Under the pieces are notes generated by a model. The model saw nothing but the letters and a program-made list of their open reading frames with translations. It had not been told where the DNA came from and did not search any database. Both the position numbers and the translations under genes were made by a program. Source: JAXDJJ01 sp034665745 (GTDB taxonomy: Bacteria > Actinomycetota > CADDZG01 > WHSQ01). Taken from it: a stretch of 6,238 bases of DNA. Positions 4,711 through 6,238 of this stretch are shown here, piece after piece. The first letter of the stretch is position 1; each line of letters starts with the position of its first letter. The DNA lies in the NCBI GenBank assembly GCA_034665745.1, contig JAXDJJ010000046.1:1-6238 (forward strand). Direction: 5' to 3'.

Positions 4711-4739
4711 AGTTAAGCACCTACTTATGTAAGTGTCAA
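4711..4739 (-). promoter_or_regulatory. Near-consensus promoter of the arsR operon, leaderless
   Basis: On the minus strand a perfect -35 TTGACA (4739-4734) is followed by a 17-base spacer and the -10 TTAACT (4716-4711). Six bases later comes the ATG at 4704, so the first transcribed base should be the A of the start codon. The absence of any ribosome binding site fits this. It is the clearest housekeeping-type promoter in the window. Confidence 0.82.
4723..4734. promoter_or_regulatory. Candidate ArsR operator palindrome
   Basis: ACTTA-TG-TAAGT is a perfect dyad lying inside the spacer between the -35 and -10 of the arsR promoter, touching the -35. A further ACTTAT half-site follows at 4740-4745 on the plus strand. 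The AT-rich dyad stands out from GC-rich surroundings and resembles ArsR-family operators in size; binding there would block the promoter and might affect the divergent membrane-protein gene. Confidence 0.65.
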
Positions 4740-4785
4740 CTTATAGGTGGTCTGCCTCTGGGGGCCGCCGTGGTTACCTCTCAGG

Positions 4786-5433
4786 GTGCAGATCCTCGCT
4801 CCCCTCCCCGCCGACCAGCGCCCCCGCCGTTCGATCCAGCTCCTCGGCGGGTTGCTCCTCTACGGGCTGAGCGCGGGCATGTTGATCGAGGCGAAGCTCG
4901 GCATCGATCCCTGGGACGTCCTCCACCAGGGGATCGCTCATCACACAGGCATCTCGATCGGGAAAGTGACGATCGGGATCGGCGTCTTGGTTCTCCTCGG
5001 GTGGATCCCCTTGAAGCAGCGTCCCGGGCTTGGAACGATCGCCAACGCGATCGTCATCGGTGTAGCGATGGACTTCGCTCTCGATCTCCTCCCGCAACCG
5101 GATGAGATAGCTGTCCGCGCGGTGTTCATGGTCGTGGGTGTCGGGTTGAGCGGCCTCGCGACGGGCCTCTACATCGGAGCAGGGATGGGACCTGGGCCGC
5201 GCGATGGATTGATGACCGGGATCGCGGCGCGTGGCCATTCGATCAGGGTCGTCCGCACCGGACTCGAGGTCACCGTTCTTCTGCTCGGATGGGCTCTCGG
5301 CGGCAACGTCGGGGTCGGAACCGTCTTCTACGCGCTAACGATCGGTCCCATCGCGCACATAACCATCCCCGCATTCACGATCGGTCGGGCACAGGCAGCC
5401 ACCCCTCCAGACGCCCATACGAGCATCCCCTAG
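4786..5433 (+). CDS. YczE/YitT-type integral membrane protein
   Basis: 215 residues from this start, with six likely membrane helices (about 17-36, 58-76, 83-102, 111-133, 156-173 and 178-196). Conserved marks of the family (COG2364-like) are LGIDPWDVLHQGIA (38-51), RPGLGTIANA (79-88), LYIGAGMGPGPRDGLM (128-143) and VGVGTVFYALTIGP (175-188). Residues 36-96 and 132-191 resemble each other, so the protein appears to be two three-helix halves. The transport or other role of the family is unknown. The start is uncertain: the open frame reaches a GTG at 4747 (13 more codons), but the family's N-terminus fits better with the GTG at 4786, and neither has a clear ribosome binding site. It is divergent from arsR and shares that control region. 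Its stop codon lies at the foot of a hairpin. Confidence 0.85.
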   Translation: MQILAPLPADQRPRRSIQLLGGLLLYGLSAGMLIEAKLGIDPWDVLHQGIAHHTGISIGKVTIGIGVLVLLGWIPLKQRPGLGTIANAIVIGVAMDFALDLLPQPDEIAVRAVFMVVGVGLSGLATGLYIGAGMGPGPRDGLMTGIAARGHSIRVVRTGLEVTVLLLGWALGGNVGVGTVFYALTIGPIAHITIPAFTIGRAQAATPPDAHTSIP

Positions 5434-5450
5434 GGGGCTTCTAGCCCCTT
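5432..5450 (+). terminator. Possible terminator hairpin after the membrane-protein gene
   Basis: GGGGCT (5434-5439) and AGCCCC (5443-5448) pair around the three-base loop TCT; the stem can extend by G.T and A-T into the TAG stop codon. No real T-run follows (TTCGCCCC), so termination efficiency is doubtful and read-through into the downstream hydrolase is possible. Confidence 0.4.
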
Positions 5451-5475
5451 CGCCCCGGTTAGGCAGGTTTCGCCC

Positions 5476-5490
5476 GGTTCTCGGAGAACC
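5476..5490. repeat. 15-base inverted repeat upstream of the secreted hydrolase
   Basis: GGTTCT-CGG-AGAACC is a perfect dyad in the gap before the hydrolase gene. It overlaps the -35 of the promoter candidate there, so it could be an operator; it could also be a small hairpin in read-through RNA. The partial direct repeat TTCGCCC(C)GGTT at 5449-5460 and 5469-5479 lies just before it. Confidence 0.5.
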
Positions 5491-5500
5491 TCACGGGTAA
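5477..5500 (+). promoter_or_regulatory. Candidate SigB/SigF-type promoter of the secreted hydrolase
   Basis: GTTC (5477-5480), a 14-base spacer and GGGTAA (5495-5500) resemble the GTTT-N14-16-GGGTA pattern also seen before the DksA-like gene. The predicted start near 5507 gives a leader of about 22 bases holding the TGGAG ribosome binding site. The -35 differs from consensus at one base, so this is a suggestion only. Confidence 0.35.
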
Positions 5501-5528
5501 CCAACCCGACCACCCTGGAGACACCCTG

Positions 5529-6238
5529 ATGAGGAAGCTCGCCTGTCTCGTCGCGCTGCTGCTGCTGGGCGCCACGATCCCTGCCTTTGCCCAGACCACG
5601 GAGCCCGTCGACAATGGCACCGACTTCGCGTGCACCGACGCTCTCGACCAGGCGCGCCCTCTGACGATCGCCGGCACCGGAGCGACCGGTCAGTACGCCG
5701 TACCCGACACGGCAGCAACCACCTTGATCGTCTTCGGACACGGCTACGGCCACATCTCCGATTCGTGGGTCGAGCACATGAAGCGTGCCGCGACCGACCA
5801 CGGTGTCGTCTCCGTAGCGATGGACTACCGAGGCTCTTACAAGGACTCCGCCGGCAACAACCGTGGATGGTTCGTCAAAGAAGGAGCCGAGGACATGATC
5901 GCGGCGGCTCACCTCTTCCAGGATTCCTGCACCACGATCGACCAAACCATCATCTTCGGCGTCAGCATGGGCGGGAACTCCACCGGCCTTGCAGTCGCGC
6001 AGGCAGCAGGCGACGAGAACGCCACCGGCGGTCCCCTGTTCGACTACTGGTTCGACGTTGAAGGGGCGGTCAACGTGCTCGAGACCTACGCGGGCGCATC
6101 TGCTCTTGCAGGATCCGGAAACGCGTTCGCCAACAACGCCAAGGCCGACATCGAGGACGAGATGAACGGCACGCCCGACAGCGATCCGGAAGGTTATGCA
6201 GACCTCGCGGTCGTCAACCATGTCGACGAGATCGTTGA
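5529..6238 (+). CDS. Secreted alpha/beta hydrolase, 3' part outside window
   Basis: 236 codons are present before the right edge. Residues 1-21 form a clear signal peptide (Arg-Lys, then LACLVALLLLGATIP, then AFA before Gln22), so the enzyme is exported. An alpha/beta-hydrolase core follows: strand TLIVFGHGYG (65-74) with the His-Gly oxyanion motif, strand VVSVAMDYRG (93-102), and the nucleophile elbow FGVSMGGN (143-150) with Ser146. The catalytic Asp and His are presumably later, and the last visible stretch VVNHVDEIV may approach the acid region. Cys35 and Cys134 could form a disulphide in the exported protein. The fold fits an esterase, lipase or peptidase; the substrate is unknown. The start has TGGAG 8 bases upstream. 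It lies 95 bases after the membrane-protein gene, in the same direction, with hairpins and its own promoter candidate in between. A 263-codon frame on the opposite strand is a shadow. Confidence 0.85.
   Translation, partial: MRKLACLVALLLLGATIPAFAQTTEPVDNGTDFACTDALDQARPLTIAGTGATGQYAVPDTAATTLIVFGHGYGHISDSWVEHMKRAATDHGVVSVAMDYRGSYKDSAGNNRGWFVKEGAEDMIAAAHLFQDSCTTIDQTIIFGVSMGGNSTGLAVAQAAGDENATGGPLFDYWFDVEGAVNVLETYAGASALAGSGNAFANNAKADIEDEMNGTPDSDPEGYADLAVVNHVDEIV

Noticed and set aside
5434..5528. Riboswitch in the gap before the secreted hydrolase
   Set aside because: Several small hairpins are present, but I could match no known riboswitch core; promoter and operator explanations are simpler.
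5430..6221. 263-codon open frame on the minus strand opposite the secreted hydrolase
   Set aside because: The plus strand has a signal peptide, a ribosome binding site and a GxSxG nucleophile motif. The minus-strand frame shows no recognisable domain and is a GC-rich shadow.

Overview
The window looks like chromosomal DNA of a GC-rich (about 60 %) actinobacterium or close relative. The evidence is GTG/TTG starts, TAnnnT-type -10 boxes, transcripts that appear to begin at or within a few bases of the start codon, a stand-alone LigD-type ATP-dependent DNA ligase, and genes packed with 4-base overlaps. The genus cannot be told from the sequence. I see no insertion sequence, phage gene, tRNA, rRNA or CRISPR array. 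Ten protein genes fill almost everything; the first and last run off the window edges.

Layout. (1) Bases 1-2221, minus strand: a tightly coupled four-gene unit read from right to left: a DksA/TraR-type zinc-finger protein, a membrane-anchored SGNH/GDSL hydrolase with a TTG start, a PlsC-type acyltransferase, and a secreted endonuclease/exonuclease/phosphatase (EEP) domain protein cut by the left edge. The joins are a 1-base gap and two 4-base ATGA overlaps. (2) 2222-2323: a GTTT-N15-GGGTAA promoter candidate for this unit, a 15-base tandem repeat, and the GNRA-capped terminator of the next gene. (3) 2324-2530, minus: a 68-residue cold-shock protein with a structured leader and a strong ribosome binding site. 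(4) 2546-2647: a divergent control region where one symmetric -10 box may serve both the cold-shock gene and the ligase. (5) 2636-3547, plus: ATP-dependent DNA ligase. (6) 3556-4704, minus: an ArsR repressor, an AHSA1/SRPBCC protein and a VOC (glyoxalase-fold) protein, convergent with the ligase. (7) 4705-4785: divergent control region with a near-consensus promoter and operator for arsR. (8) 4786-5433, plus: a YczE/YitT-type membrane protein. (9) 5529 to the right edge, plus: a secreted alpha/beta hydrolase.

How the genes may work together. The left operon joins a transcription-modulating DksA-like protein to envelope or lipid enzymes, which would fit stress-linked membrane remodelling. The ArsR-AHSA1-VOC set is a known type of small regulated operon with an unknown ligand. 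Its repressor has no cysteine, so it is unlikely to be a metal sensor. Two of the control regions (before the DksA-like gene and before the secreted hydrolase) carry GGGTAA boxes at SigB/SigF-like spacing, which suggests a shared stress sigma factor. I found no clearly new defence or mobile system. The most notable items are regulatory: the leaderless self-regulating arsR promoter, the symmetric bidirectional promoter, the cold-shock leader hairpin, and a 12-base perfect inverted repeat at the convergent 3' ends.
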